DNA from: UBA1479 sp040221095
GTDB lineage: Bacteria; Pseudomonadota; Alphaproteobacteria; Rhodospirillales; Casp-alpha2
Direction of reading: 5' to 3'
Assembly: GCA_040221095.1 (NCBI GenBank)
Contig: JAVJVP010000017.1
Span: 262,380-326,379, forward strand
DNA length: 64,000 bases
Below are positions 29,672 to 38,340 of this stretch, one piece after another (positions within the stretch are counted from its first letter, which is position 1; each line of letters starts with the position of its first letter). Both the position numbers and the translations under genes were made by a program. Below the pieces are notes generated by a model that saw only the letters and a list, made by a program, of their open reading frames with translations, was not told the DNA's origin and ran no database searches.

Positions 29672-30700
29672 ATGGATGACGGCGGATGGATGCCTGACCG
29701 CATGAGCGACGACGACACCTCGGACAACCTGGGCGAATTCGATCTGATCGCCGCCTATTTCCGGCCCCTGACCGGGGGCCGGGCCGAAGCGCTCGACCTC
29801 AAGGACGACGCCGGGCTGCTGACGCCGCCCGCCGGCTGCCAGCTTGTCGTGACCACCGACGCCCTGGTCGCGGGCCAGCATTTCCTGGCCGATGCCGACC
29901 CGGAAAGCCTGGCGGTCAAGGCGCTGGGCGTCAATCTGTCCGATCTGGCCGCCATGGGGGCGACGCCCGCCGCCTATACCCTGACCCTGGCGGCGCCCAA
30001 GCCGATTCCGCCCGGCTGGCTGCAGACCTTCGCCTCCGGTCTCGGAGACATGCAGACGGCGCACGGCATCTTCCTTTTGGGTGGCGATACGGTGACCACC
30101 AGCGGTCCGTTGACCCTGTCGGTCACGGCGCTCGGCTGGGTCGAGGCGGGCGAAGCCCTGCGCCGGTCGGGGGCTCGGGCGGGGGACGACCTATACGTGT
30201 CCGGGACGATCGGCGATGCGGCGCTCGGCCTGCTGATCGCCCGCGACGGCCGCAAGCTTGCCGGTGACGACGGCGACGCATACCTCCGTGGCCGATACGA
30301 CAGGCCGCTCCCGCGCACGGCGCTCGGCCCCCTGCTGGTGCGCATCGCCACATCCTGCATCGACGTTTCCGACGGCCTTGCCGCCGATGTCGGCCATATC
30401 GCCAAGACCTCGGGTCTGGGCGCCGAGATCGGCGTGCAGGATCTGCCGCTGTCCGACGCGGCGCGGGTGGCGCTGACCGACGACCCCAGCCTGCTGGAAA
30501 GGCTGGTGACCGGCGGCGACGATTACGAACTGGCGTTCACCGCGCCCCCTTCGGCGGCGGAGGCAATCGCCCGGGCCGCCCGCGAATCGGGCGTGCCTGT
30601 GACCCGCATCGGGGCCATGACGGCGGAACCGGACGTCCGCATGCTCGGCCCCGGCGGCGCGACATTGGACCTGGGCCCCGGCGGCTACCGGCATTTCTGA
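29672..30700 (+). CDS. thiL: Thiamine-monophosphate kinase
   Basis: ThiL phosphorylates thiamine monophosphate to thiamine diphosphate, the active cofactor. The PurM-like ATP-binding fold is shown by GEFDLIAAYFRPL near the N-terminus, LKDDAGLL, VTTDALVAGQHFL, AVKALGVNLSDLAAMG and the C-terminal GDDYELAFTAPP. The length is about 342 aa. Start choice is uncertain: ATG 29672 has GGGGGA four bases upstream, while ATG 29660 and ATG 29702 are also in frame. No TPP riboswitch precedes the gene. It is the last gene of the operon that begins with nrdR. Confidence 0.94.
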   Translation: MDDGGWMPDRMSDDDTSDNLGEFDLIAAYFRPLTGGRAEALDLKDDAGLLTPPAGCQLVVTTDALVAGQHFLADADPESLAVKALGVNLSDLAAMGATPAAYTLTLAAPKPIPPGWLQTFASGLGDMQTAHGIFLLGGDTVTTSGPLTLSVTALGWVEAGEALRRSGARAGDDLYVSGTIGDAALGLLIARDGRKLAGDDGDAYLRGRYDRPLPRTALGPLLVRIATSCIDVSDGLAADVGHIAKTSGLGAEIGVQDLPLSDAARVALTDDPSLLERLVTGGDDYELAFTAPPSAAEAIARAARESGVPVTRIGAMTAEPDVRMLGPGGATLDLGPGGYRHF

Positions 30701-30806
30701 CCTCAGGGGCGGAGGCATCGTCCGCATTGCACGTCCGGCCGCCACCTGCATAATGGCGCCACGCGATCTCCTTGACGACAGACGGAACGGCTGACGGCCA
30801 ACGCCT

Positions 30807-31265
30807 ATGAAAAAGATCTTTATCGGGTTCATCGTTCTCGTCTGCATCCTGGGCGGCGCCGTCGGCGTCATGAAATGGATGGAACTCGGCCCCTTCGCCA
30901 ATCCCCATGCAGAAGCGGAAAAGCCCAAGCGCCCCTCCAAGGGCGAAGCCAAGTTCATCGAGATGACTCCCTTGCTGGTCAACGTTTTCGGCAACGGCAA
31001 GGTGCTTGGGAATTTTCAGTTCGAGCTCAAACTGGAAGTCTGGAACGACGATCATTACGCCGAAGTCCGCAAGATGGTGCCGATTTTGAAGGACGCCTTC
31101 TTCAAGGACCTGCACACCTTCATCCCGCGCATGCTGAAGGAACAGGACCAGCTGAACCTGGCCGTCCTGCAGCAGCGCTTGCAGCTTCGCGCCGATATCG
31201 TCCTGGGCAAGAGCGTGGTGCAGAGCGTGCTGATCCAGTCCGTCGTCGACACCCCCCAGAAGTAA
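30807..31265 (+). CDS. Single-pass inner-membrane protein, FliL-like
   Basis: A short cytoplasmic start (MKK) is followed by one membrane helix (residues 4-24, IFIGFIVLVCILGGAVGVMKW), a charged linker (about 32-47) and a periplasmic domain of about 100 residues. That domain has the pattern of FliL: a strand PLLVNVFGNGKVLGNFQFELKLEV, a long helix through VRKMVPILKDAFFKDLHTF and a C-terminal strand VLIQSVVD. FliL modulates the flagellar stator, but the similarity is structural and weak, and no flagellar genes are next to it. It lies 106 bases after thiL and 226 before hppA. The role is unproven. Confidence 0.6.
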   Translation: MKKIFIGFIVLVCILGGAVGVMKWMELGPFANPHAEAEKPKRPSKGEAKFIEMTPLLVNVFGNGKVLGNFQFELKLEVWNDDHYAEVRKMVPILKDAFFKDLHTFIPRMLKEQDQLNLAVLQQRLQLRADIVLGKSVVQSVLIQSVVDTPQK

Positions 31266-31333
31266 CCCGCCGCACGGCTGTTTCCCCGGCCTCGGACACG
31301 GGCGGACGGGTGCCCGGTCCGGCCCGATGGCGG

Positions 31334-31362
31334 TTGCTTTATGAAAACTCTTTGCGTATGTT
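31334..31362 (+). promoter_or_regulatory. Candidate sigma-70 promoter of hppA
   Basis: TTGCTT (31334-31339) and TATGTT (31357-31362) are 17 bases apart in the 226-base spacer before hppA, giving a leader of about 120 bases. AAGGAT at 31478-31483 serves as ribosome-binding site. Confidence 0.5.
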
Positions 31363-31491
31363 CCCGGCGGCTTTCCGGTCGGAATCGCACGCTGTGGCAC
31401 CGGTCGAACAATAATCATACGGGCCGCCGAATAGGGGTAGGGGAGTGTTTATCCCGGCGGCACTTTTCACATGCATGAAGGATAAACGAGA

Positions 31492-33582
31492 ATGTCGCTT
31501 TACACCTTGGTCATCGCCTGCGGTGTCCTGGCGCTGTTGTACGGCGCCTACGCCATTCGCTCCGTCCTGTCGGCGCCCGCCGGCAACGAACGGATGCAGG
31601 AAATCGCCGCCGCCATTCAGGAAGGCGCCGCCGCCTACCTGAACCGCCAGTACACCACCGTCGCCATCGTCGGCGCCGTGATCGGCATCCTGCTTGGCCT
31701 GAAGCTGGGCATGACCGTGGCCATCGGCTACTTCATCGGCGCCGTGCTGTCCGGTCTGGCCGGCTACATCGGCATGAACGTGTCGGTCCGCGCCAACGTG
31801 CGCACCGCCGAAGCCGCCCAGTCCCAGGGCCTGGCCGGCGGCCTGGACGTCGCCTTCAAATCCGGCGCCGTCACCGGCATGCTGGTGGTCGGCCTGGCGC
31901 TGCTCGGCGTCGCCGGCTACTACGTCGTGCTGCGTGAAATGATCGACCCGAACACCGCCGCCGGCATGCGTCATATTCTCGAGGCCCTGGTGGCCCTGGG
32001 CTTCGGCGCCTCGCTGATCTCGATCTTCGCCCGCCTGGGCGGCGGCATCTTCACCAAGGGTGCGGACGTCGGCTCGGATCTGGTCGGCAAGATTGAAGCC
32101 GGCATTCCCGAAGACGACCCCCGCAACGCCGGCGTCATCGCCGACAACGTGGGCGACAACGTGGGTGACTGCGCCGGCATGGCCGCCGACCTGTTCGAAA
32201 CCTATGCCGTGACCATGGTCGCGACCATGCTGTTGGCCGCCATCTTCTTCACGGGTGCCGCCCAGGAACAGATGATGCTGTTCCCGCTGATCATCGGCGC
32301 CGTGTGCATCGTCGCCTCGGTGATCTCCACCTGGTTCGTCAAACTGGGCGCCAGCCAGAACATCATGGGCGCGCTCTACAAGGGCTTCATCGCCTCGGCC
32401 GTGATCTCCGCCGCGCTGATCGGCGGCATCGTGTCCATGTTCATCGGTTGGGAAACGGCCATTCCGATGGGCGCCAAGACGGTGACCGGCACGCAGCTGT
32501 TCATCACGGCCCTGACCGGCCTGGGCGTCACCGGCCTGATCGTGTGGATCACGGAATACTACACCGGCACCGACTATCGCCCGGTGAAGAGCGTCGCCGC
32601 GTCCTCTGAAACTGGCCACGGCACCAACGTCATCCAGGGCCTCGCCGTGTCCATGGAAGCGACGGCCATGCCGGTCATCGTGATCTGCGCCGGCATCGTC
32701 ATCTCCTACCTGAACGCGGGTCTGTTCGGCATCGCCATCGCCGCGACGACCATGCTGGCGCTGGCCGGCATGGTGGTGGCGCTCGACGCCTTCGGTCCGG
32801 TCACCGACAACGCCGGCGGCATCGCCGAAATGGCCAACCTGCCGGAAGACGTACGCAAGACCACGGACGCCCTCGACGCCGTCGGCAACACCACCAAGGC
32901 CGTGACCAAGGGCTATGCCATCGGCTCCGCCGGTCTGGCCGCCCTGGTGCTGTTCGCCGCCTATACGGAGGACCTCAAGCACTACTTCCCCGACGTCGCG
33001 GTGACCTTCTCCCTGCAGGATCCCTATGTGGTCATCGGGCTGTTCATCGGCGGCATGCTGCCCTACCTGTTCGGTTCCATGGGCATGATGGCCGTGGGCC
33101 GCGCGGGCGGTCAGGTGGTCGTCGAGGTGCGCCGCCAGTTCCGCGAAATCCCGGGCATCATGGAAGGCACGGGCAAGCCGGAATACGGCAAATGCGTGGA
33201 CATTCTGACCAAGGCCGCGATCAAGGAAATGATCGTCCCGTCCTTGCTGCCGGTGCTCGCACCCGCGGTCATGTACTTCGTGGTCAATGCCATCGCCGGA
33301 CAGTCGGCGGCGTTCTCCGCCCTTGGCGCCATGCTGATGGGCACCATCGTGACCGGCCTGTTCGTGGCGCTGTCCATGACCTCGGGCGGCGGTGCGTGGG
33401 ATAATGCCAAAAAGTACATCGAAGACGGCAACCACGGCGGCAAGGGCTCCGACGCCCACCACGCGGCCGTGACGGGCGACACCGTCGGTGATCCCTACAA
33501 GGACACCGCCGGCCCGGCCATCAACCCGATGATCAAGATCATCAACATCGTGGCGATCCTGATGCTGGCGATTCTCGCCTAA
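31492..33582 (+). CDS. hppA: K+-independent-type membrane-bound proton-translocating pyrophosphatase
   Basis: HppA hydrolyses pyrophosphate and pumps protons across the inner membrane. About 16 hydrophobic segments span its 696 residues. The substrate and metal motifs are intact: GADVGSDLVGKIEAGIPEDD (about 189-208), DNVGDNVGDCAGMAADLFE, and near the C-terminus GDTVGDPYKDTAGPAINPM. Lys469 in GNTTKAVTKGYAIGS marks the K+-independent class; K+-dependent enzymes have Ala there. The gene stands alone between its own promoter and a strong terminator, so it is a single-gene unit, likely expressed at a high level. Confidence 0.97.
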   Translation: MSLYTLVIACGVLALLYGAYAIRSVLSAPAGNERMQEIAAAIQEGAAAYLNRQYTTVAIVGAVIGILLGLKLGMTVAIGYFIGAVLSGLAGYIGMNVSVRANVRTAEAAQSQGLAGGLDVAFKSGAVTGMLVVGLALLGVAGYYVVLREMIDPNTAAGMRHILEALVALGFGASLISIFARLGGGIFTKGADVGSDLVGKIEAGIPEDDPRNAGVIADNVGDNVGDCAGMAADLFETYAVTMVATMLLAAIFFTGAAQEQMMLFPLIIGAVCIVASVISTWFVKLGASQNIMGALYKGFIASAVISAALIGGIVSMFIGWETAIPMGAKTVTGTQLFITALTGLGVTGLIVWITEYYTGTDYRPVKSVAASSETGHGTNVIQGLAVSMEATAMPVIVICAGIVISYLNAGLFGIAIAATTMLALAGMVVALDAFGPVTDNAGGIAEMANLPEDVRKTTDALDAVGNTTKAVTKGYAIGSAGLAALVLFAAYTEDLKHYFPDVAVTFSLQDPYVVIGLFIGGMLPYLFGSMGMMAVGRAGGQVVVEVRRQFREIPGIMEGTGKPEYGKCVDILTKAAIKEMIVPSLLPVLAPAVMYFVVNAIAGQSAAFSALGAMLMGTIVTGLFVALSMTSGGGAWDNAKKYIEDGNHGGKGSDAHHAAVTGDTVGDPYKDTAGPAINPMIKIINIVAILMLAILA

Positions 33583-33612
33583 ATCAGGACCTTCACGGAC
33601 CTCAAGACGACG

Positions 33613-33644
33613 AAGCCCCGGAGCGGTCAGCTCCGGGGCTTTTT
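33613..33644 (+). terminator. Strong intrinsic terminator after hppA
   Basis: Arms 33613-33624 and 33630-33641 form a perfect 12-base-pair stem with a GGTCA loop, running into five T (33640-33644). It stops hppA transcription before the convergent bamE gene. Confidence 0.9.
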
Positions 33645-33691
33645 CGTATCCTGTGGGGCCGCTGGGGCTGATTGGGGGCCGGAAGCCGTCC

Positions 33692-34210
33692 TTACGGCTG
33701 CCCGCCGCCGCCGGTCGGCCCGCCCGGCGTAATGTCGCTATCACCTTTGTTGAAGCGGCCCATGTTGTTGAACAACTGGTCCCAGAAGGTGATTTCGTTG
33801 CCCGAGGTCGGGGTGATCCGCTCCACATGCTTGATGTCCTGGGCGGAGGACAGATCGATCTTCTTGACCTCCTTGACCAGGCCCTTGTCGTTGAAGCGGA
33901 CCATGATCACGTTGCGCTCCATAACCTTGGGCGCCATGAAGGCGAAGGTTTCGGTCTTTTCGCTGATGTAGAGCCACAGATGCGAATCGAAGGGCGTCAC
34001 GCTTGAAGGCGAGCCCAGGATTTCCGCCACCTCTTCGCGGCTCATATCACCCGGTACGACCTCGGCCAGGCGTTCGGAATCGGGCAAATTGCCACGCACC
34101 GCGACCCGCGTGGCGCAGCCCGCAACGGTCACGGACACCAGAACGGCGGCGGTCAGGCCGAGCCAGGGGCGGGCGGTGAGAAGCCTGCGGTATGAGGAAT
34201 TTCGTGTCAT
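33692..34210 (-). CDS. bamE: Outer-membrane assembly lipoprotein of the BamE/SmpA family
   Basis: BamE supports the Bam complex that folds beta-barrel proteins into the outer membrane. A signal peptide ends in the lipobox VAGC, with Cys32 as the lipidated residue. The domain follows with MSREEVAEILGSPSSVTPFDSHLWLYIS and FNDKGLVKEVKKIDL. A Gly/Pro-rich tail (about the last 14 residues) is beyond the usual domain. The length is 172 aa. In alphaproteobacteria this gene often lies divergent from the cytochrome bc1 chaperone gene, as here. Confidence 0.9.
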   Translation of the reverse strand: MTRNSSYRRLLTARPWLGLTAAVLVSVTVAGCATRVAVRGNLPDSERLAEVVPGDMSREEVAEILGSPSSVTPFDSHLWLYISEKTETFAFMAPKVMERNVIMVRFNDKGLVKEVKKIDLSSAQDIKHVERITPTSGNEITFWDQLFNNMGRFNKGDSDITPGGPTGGGGQP

Positions 34211-34356
34211 GTTCAGCTGGCGGCAATCTTCTTACGTGCAAGGCCCGGCGCGACTTGCTAAACGGACCCGGTAAAACGGCCTTGATAATTAGTCACGCGA
34301 GTGCGCATGTCCAGGGCCCATATGGCGGTTTTTCCCCCAATTCGGTTCAAACGGCG

Positions 34357-34911
34357 ATGATCCTGTCCCTGTTCAAGCGTTCTTCCAGCCCTCAGGCCGC
34401 GCGAAGCCTGTATGGCGACGTGGTGCGTCAGGCGCGGCAGCCCGCGTTCTACGGGGCCGGCGGCGTCGCCGACACGGAGGACGGCCGCTACGATCTGATC
34501 CTGCTGCACATGTTCCTGGTCCTGGAGCGCCTGAACCGCGTGTCGCCGGACCCGACTCGGCTAAAACAGGACCTGTTCGACGTGCTGTTCGAGGACCTGG
34601 ACCTGAACCTGCGCGAAATGGGATTCGGCGACGAGGGCGTGCGCCGGCGCATCCAGAGGATGGTCGAAGGTTTCTACGGCCGCATGACCGCCTATCGCGA
34701 GGGCCTGACGGGCGGCGGGGACGCCCTGGACGGCGCCCTGCGCCGCAACCTGTACCGCAACGCCACGCCGGAAGACGCCGCCGTGGCCCGCCTGGCGGGC
34801 TACTTGCGGGCCCAAACGGCGGTCCTGGCGGCCCAGGACGACGCGGACTTCCTGGCCGGGCGCGCCGGGTTCACGGGCCCTGAATGGGCCCACGAAGAGG
34901 GCGGACGATGA
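34357..34911 (+). CDS. Ubiquinol-cytochrome c chaperone (CBP3 family)
   Basis: The mitochondrial homologue CBP3 helps assemble cytochrome b of the bc1 complex; bacterial members are thought to act likewise. Matching features are LYGDVVRQARQPAFYGAGGVADT near residues 18-40, RYDLILLHMFLVLERL, LKQDLFDVLFEDLDLNLREMG and a helical C-terminus with FYGRMTAYREGL. The start is ATG 34357 (MILSLFKRSSS), since the upstream open frame has no homology. There is no obvious ribosome-binding site. The 3' end overlaps yceD (ATGA), so the two are coupled. The length is 184 aa. Confidence 0.88.
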   Translation: MILSLFKRSSSPQAARSLYGDVVRQARQPAFYGAGGVADTEDGRYDLILLHMFLVLERLNRVSPDPTRLKQDLFDVLFEDLDLNLREMGFGDEGVRRRIQRMVEGFYGRMTAYREGLTGGGDALDGALRRNLYRNATPEDAAVARLAGYLRAQTAVLAAQDDADFLAGRAGFTGPEWAHEEGGR

Positions 34912-35450
34912 CCAGCGGCGATTTCCCCTTAAGCCAGCCGGTCTCCATCAGCGACCTGCTGCGCGGCGATGTCGTCACGCTGACCATGGACGCCGACGAC
35001 GGCGAGCGCCGGGTGCTGGCCGAATTTCTCGGCATACCCGAGGTCAAATCCCTGACCGCGCGCGTGAAACTGCGGGCCGAGCCGGGACGCCGGTTCGTCC
35101 TGGAGGGGACGGTCGCCGCCGATCTCGTGCAGACCTGCGTGATCACCCTGGAGCCGCTCGAAGCGCGGGTCGAGGGGCCGATTCGACGTGTTTACCTGGA
35201 TACCCCCCTCGACGAGGGGGATTCCGACCTTGATCCCTTCGACGATGACGCACCCGACATTGTCGAGAGCGGCACGATTGATGCCGGGGCCGCGGTTTGC
35301 GAGTATATTGCCCTGGAAATGCCGCCCTATCCGCGCGCCAAGGACGCGCCGGAGGGGGGGAAACCGGCCCGGAACGGGGACGGGGAGGGCGATCCTCCGG
35401 CAAACAACCCCTTCGCGGTCCTTGCGCAGCTGCGTGATCTTGAAAAATAA
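34908..35450 (+). CDS. yceD: YceD family (DUF177) protein linked to 23S rRNA/ribosome maturation
   Basis: YceD-like proteins have been associated with 23S rRNA accumulation and are typically encoded just before rpmF, as here. Conserved features include ADLVQTCVITLEPLEARV with a single Cys, an acidic central stretch DEGDSDLDPFDDD and the C-terminal NPFAVLAQLRDL. A Gly/Pro/Asp-rich linker precedes that tail. The length is 180 aa, with no membrane segment. ATG 34908 overlaps the stop of the CBP3 gene. The biochemical role is not established. Confidence 0.88.
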   Translation: MTSGDFPLSQPVSISDLLRGDVVTLTMDADDGERRVLAEFLGIPEVKSLTARVKLRAEPGRRFVLEGTVAADLVQTCVITLEPLEARVEGPIRRVYLDTPLDEGDSDLDPFDDDAPDIVESGTIDAGAAVCEYIALEMPPYPRAKDAPEGGKPARNGDGEGDPPANNPFAVLAQLRDLEK

Positions 35451-35503
35451 TGATGGGTTAGCGCTTGCAGGGAAAAGCGAGATTGTTTAAGTAACCGGCT
35501 TTG

Positions 35504-35536
35504 CGCCGCAGGCGGTTCGCCGCCCGGGCGTTTTTT
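35504..35536 (+). terminator. Terminator-like hairpin in the yceD-rpmF spacer
   Basis: GGCGG (35511-35515) and CCGCC (35520-35524) form a stem capped by TTCG, with outer arms 35504-35507 and 35527-35530 and a six-T run (35531-35536). It ends 19 bases before the rpmF ATG. It may terminate yceD transcription or act as an attenuator in the rpmF leader. Confidence 0.5.
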
Positions 35537-35555
35537 GAATGAAGGTGTAGTCAAC

Positions 35556-35741
35556 ATGGCTGTTCCAAAGAAGAAGATCTCGAAGTCGAAAAGGGACATG
35601 AGGCGAGCCCATCACCGCTTGTCGCCGTCTTCGTATAACGAATGCCCCAAGTGCGGTGAACTGAAGCGCCCCCACCATGTGTGTCAGGCGTGCGGTCATT
35701 ATGATGACCGTGAAGTGATCGAAGCCGACGACGCCGCGTAG
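35556..35741 (+). CDS. rpmF: 50S ribosomal protein L32
   Basis: L32 is a small protein of the large ribosomal subunit. The sequence MAVPKKKISKSKRDMRRAHH is diagnostic, and the Cys pairs in NECPKCGEL and HVCQACGHYD form a zinc ribbon. ATG 35556 is the start because the conserved N-terminus begins there; a ribosome-binding site AAGG is at about 35542-35545. The length is 61 aa. The rpmF-plsX-fabH order couples ribosome and membrane-lipid synthesis in many bacteria. Confidence 0.97.
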   Translation: MAVPKKKISKSKRDMRRAHHRLSPSSYNECPKCGELKRPHHVCQACGHYDDREVIEADDAA

Positions 35742-35791
35742 CCTGCCTTCCAGGCGCTAACACAACGAGGCTGTCGGGAAAGGACATTTCC

Positions 35792-36910
35792 TTGTCGGAT
35801 AACCTGACGCTCTCCATCGACGCCATGGGCGGGGACAACGCCCCGGACATGGTGGTGGAAGGCGTGGACACGGCTCTTGAGCGGCTGACGGGCGTCAGCT
35901 TTCTCCTGTTCGGCGACGAAACACGCCTGATTCCCTTGCTGGACCGGTTTCCCCGGGCCCGCGCGGCGTGTCAGGTGCGTCATACGGCCGATATCGTGAC
36001 CAACGACGCCAAGCCGGCCCAGGCGCTCCGCCAGGGCCGCAATTCCAGCATGCGCCTGGCCATCAACGCCGTCGGCGACGGCTCGGCGGCGGGCATCGTG
36101 TCGGCGGGCAACACGGGTGCGCTCATGGCCATGGCCAAGTTCGTGCTCAAGACCTTGCCGGGCATCGACCGGCCGGCCATCGCGACCTATTTCCCGACCC
36201 GCCGCGGGGAAAGCGTCATGCTCGACCTTGGCGCCAACGTGGAATGCGATGCCGAAAACCTGATCCAGTTCGCGGTGATGGGCGAGGTCTTCGCGCGCAA
36301 CGTGCTGGGCCTGGAAAAGCCCACCGTCGGCATCCTCAACGTCGGTCAGGAGGACCTGAAGGGCAATCAGGCGGTCAAGCTCGCGTCCAAGGGATTGATG
36401 AACTCCAAGCTGCCGCTGCATTTTCACGGTTTCGTCGAAGGCGACGACATCGGCGCCGGCACCGTCGACGTGATCGTCACGGATGGCTTCACCGGCAACA
36501 TCGCGCTGAAGACGGCCGAAGGCACGGCCAAGCTGTTCGGCCAGTTCCTTAAGGAAGCGCTGACCAGTTCCCTGCCGGCCAAGCTGGGCGCCCTGTTGGC
36601 GAAATCGGCGCTCATGACCTTCAAGATGCGGGTCGATCCCCGGCGCTATAACGGCGCCATGTTCGTCGGCCTCAACGGAATCTGCGTGAAAAGCCACGGC
36701 GGCACCGACGCGGTCGGATTCGCCAACGCCATCCACGTCGCCTACGAGCTGATTTCCAACAATTTCAACGAAAGCATCAAGGAGGACTACGAACAGTTCC
36801 GCGCCTCCTTCGATCCCAGCATTCTGACGGAACCGGACGACGACACCCCTGACGGCGGCCAGAGCGCCCCCAACGGGAATGGCGGCACCGGGGTGGTGGC
36901 CAACGGATGA
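35792..36910 (+). CDS. plsX: Phosphate acyltransferase PlsX
   Basis: PlsX converts acyl-ACP to acyl-phosphate, the donor for PlsY in the first step of phospholipid synthesis. The opening LTLSIDAMGGDNAPDMVVEG is diagnostic; GIVSAGNTGALMAMAK and the GILNVGQEDLKGN block are also typical. The length is 372 aa. TTG 35792 is the start, with AAAGGA seven bases upstream. The C-terminal 30 residues are an acidic and Gly/Asn-rich tail. The stop overlaps the fabH start. Confidence 0.95.
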   Translation: MSDNLTLSIDAMGGDNAPDMVVEGVDTALERLTGVSFLLFGDETRLIPLLDRFPRARAACQVRHTADIVTNDAKPAQALRQGRNSSMRLAINAVGDGSAAGIVSAGNTGALMAMAKFVLKTLPGIDRPAIATYFPTRRGESVMLDLGANVECDAENLIQFAVMGEVFARNVLGLEKPTVGILNVGQEDLKGNQAVKLASKGLMNSKLPLHFHGFVEGDDIGAGTVDVIVTDGFTGNIALKTAEGTAKLFGQFLKEALTSSLPAKLGALLAKSALMTFKMRVDPRRYNGAMFVGLNGICVKSHGGTDAVGFANAIHVAYELISNNFNESIKEDYEQFRASFDPSILTEPDDDTPDGGQSAPNGNGGTGVVANG

Positions 36911-37914
36911 CCATGCCGCGCTCGATCATCCTGGGGTGTGGTTCCTACCTGCCGGAACGCATCGTCACGAACGACGAACTGGCCCAGCGCGTCGATACCA
37001 CCGATGAATGGATCGTCGAGCGTACGGGCATCCGCCAGCGTCACATCGCCGAGGACGGGCAATTTACCTCGGACCTCGCCCTTGCCGCCGCGGAACGGGC
37101 CATCGAGCACGCCGGAATCGCCGTCGACGACATCGATCTGGTGATCCTGGCGACGACGACGCCGGACCAGACTTTTCCCTCGACGGCGACGAAAGTGCAG
37201 GCGCGGCTCGGCATGTCGAACGGCGCTGCCTTTGATATTCAGGCCGTGTGCTCCGGCTTTCTCTACGGCATTTCCACCGCCGACGCCTTCATCCGCTCGG
37301 GCCAGGCCCGCACCGTTCTGCTGATCGGGGCCGAAACGTTCTCCCGCATCCTTGATTGGGAGGATCGTGGAACCTGCGTGCTGTTCGGCGACGGGGCCGG
37401 TGCCGTGGTTCTGCAGGCGTCCGCCAACGGGGCCGCCACGGACGACGACGACGCCGGCGCCGGGCACAACCGGGAACGCGGCATCCTGTCCACACATCTG
37501 CATTCGGACGGCAAGCTGAACGACCTTCTGTACGTCGACGGTGGGCCGTCCTCGACCCAGACCGTGGGCCATGTCCGCATGGTCGGACGCGAGGTTTTCC
37601 GCCACGCGGTGACCAATCTGGCCGCCGTGGTCGATGAGGCGCTGGAGGCCAACAACCTGGAACGCGACGACATCTCCTGGCTCGTCCCGCATCAGGCCAA
37701 CAAGCGCATCCTCGACTCGACGGCGCGCAAGCTCGGCATGTCGCCGGACCGAGTCGTTACGACCGTGGACCGACACGCCAACACTTCGGCCGCGTCTATT
37801 CCGCTGGCGTTGGACGCCGCCGTCAGGGACGGCCGGATCAAACGCGGCGACCTGCTTCTGCTCGAAGCCATGGGGGGCGGCCTGACCTGGGGCTCCGCCC
37901 TGGTGCGCTGGTAA
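36907..37914 (+). CDS. fabH: Beta-ketoacyl-ACP synthase III
   Basis: FabH starts fatty-acid synthesis by condensing acetyl-CoA with malonyl-ACP. The triad is Cys115 in QAVCSGFLYG, His in VPHQANKRI and Asn in RHANTSAAS. TGIRQRHIAEDG and the C-terminal GGGLTWGSALVRW are conserved. The length is 335 aa. An acidic surface insertion (DDDDAGAGHN, about residues 179-188) is slightly longer than usual. ATG 36907 overlaps the plsX stop; a second ATG at 36913 is possible. Confidence 0.96.
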   Translation: MTMPRSIILGCGSYLPERIVTNDELAQRVDTTDEWIVERTGIRQRHIAEDGQFTSDLALAAAERAIEHAGIAVDDIDLVILATTTPDQTFPSTATKVQARLGMSNGAAFDIQAVCSGFLYGISTADAFIRSGQARTVLLIGAETFSRILDWEDRGTCVLFGDGAGAVVLQASANGAATDDDDAGAGHNRERGILSTHLHSDGKLNDLLYVDGGPSSTQTVGHVRMVGREVFRHAVTNLAAVVDEALEANNLERDDISWLVPHQANKRILDSTARKLGMSPDRVVTTVDRHANTSAASIPLALDAAVRDGRIKRGDLLLLEAMGGGLTWGSALVRW

Positions 37915-37956
37915 ATTCCCGCCTGATTTTAGGTTGTTACACGCAACCCTTTGACG

Positions 37957-37985
37957 TTGACGGCTTTCTCCGGCGGGGATACCCT
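37957..37985 (+). promoter_or_regulatory. Candidate sigma-70 promoter of ihfA-merR
   Basis: TTGACG (37957-37962) and TACCCT (37980-37985) are 17 bases apart, 36 bases before the ihfA ATG. An overlapping TTGACG copy sits at 37951-37956. The -10 element is weak. Confidence 0.4.
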
Positions 37986-38021
37986 TTGCCTCGGTCGCGG
38001 ACCTAAGGGGGACCGGAAACA

Positions 38022-38327
38022 ATGGCTGGTAAAACAATCACCCGCGCGCAGTTGGGTGAGGCGGTATATCAGGAAGTCGGGCTGTCGCGGAACGAATCCG
38101 CGGCCCTCTTGGAAAACGTCCTGGGCTACATGACGGATGCCCTGGCGCGCGGCGAAACCGTGAAGATTTCGTCGTTCGGCAGTTTCTCCGTTCGCCAGAA
38201 GGGACAGCGCATCGGACGCAATCCGAAGACCGGACAGGAAGTGCCGATCCTTCCCCGCAAGGTTCTGGTGTTCCGGCCGTCGCAGGTTCTGAAAAGCAGA
38301 ATCAACCGTTCCATAAGCAACAGCTAG
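38022..38327 (+). CDS. ihfA: Integration host factor subunit alpha
   Basis: IHF is a DNA-bending heterodimer. The sequence GKTITRAQLGEAVYQEVGLSRNES, the conserved FGSFSVRQKGQRIGRNPKTG arm and VLVFRPSQVLKSRIN identify the alpha chain. The length is 101 aa. It is followed 13 bases later by a MerR-family gene, an arrangement common in alphaproteobacteria. Confidence 0.95.
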   Translation: MAGKTITRAQLGEAVYQEVGLSRNESAALLENVLGYMTDALARGETVKISSFGSFSVRQKGQRIGRNPKTGQEVPILPRKVLVFRPSQVLKSRINRSISNS

Positions 38328-38340
38328 GCTGGGCGTCGCG

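Noticed and set aside
31385..31410. Sigma-54-like TGGCAC element upstream of hppA
   Set aside because: The TTGC half is missing at the required spacing, and a better sigma-70 pair is nearby.
31339..33828. 829-codon open frame on the minus strand opposite hppA
   Set aside because: Shadow of hppA codon bias; low-complexity His/Gly/Asp-rich sequence with no motif.
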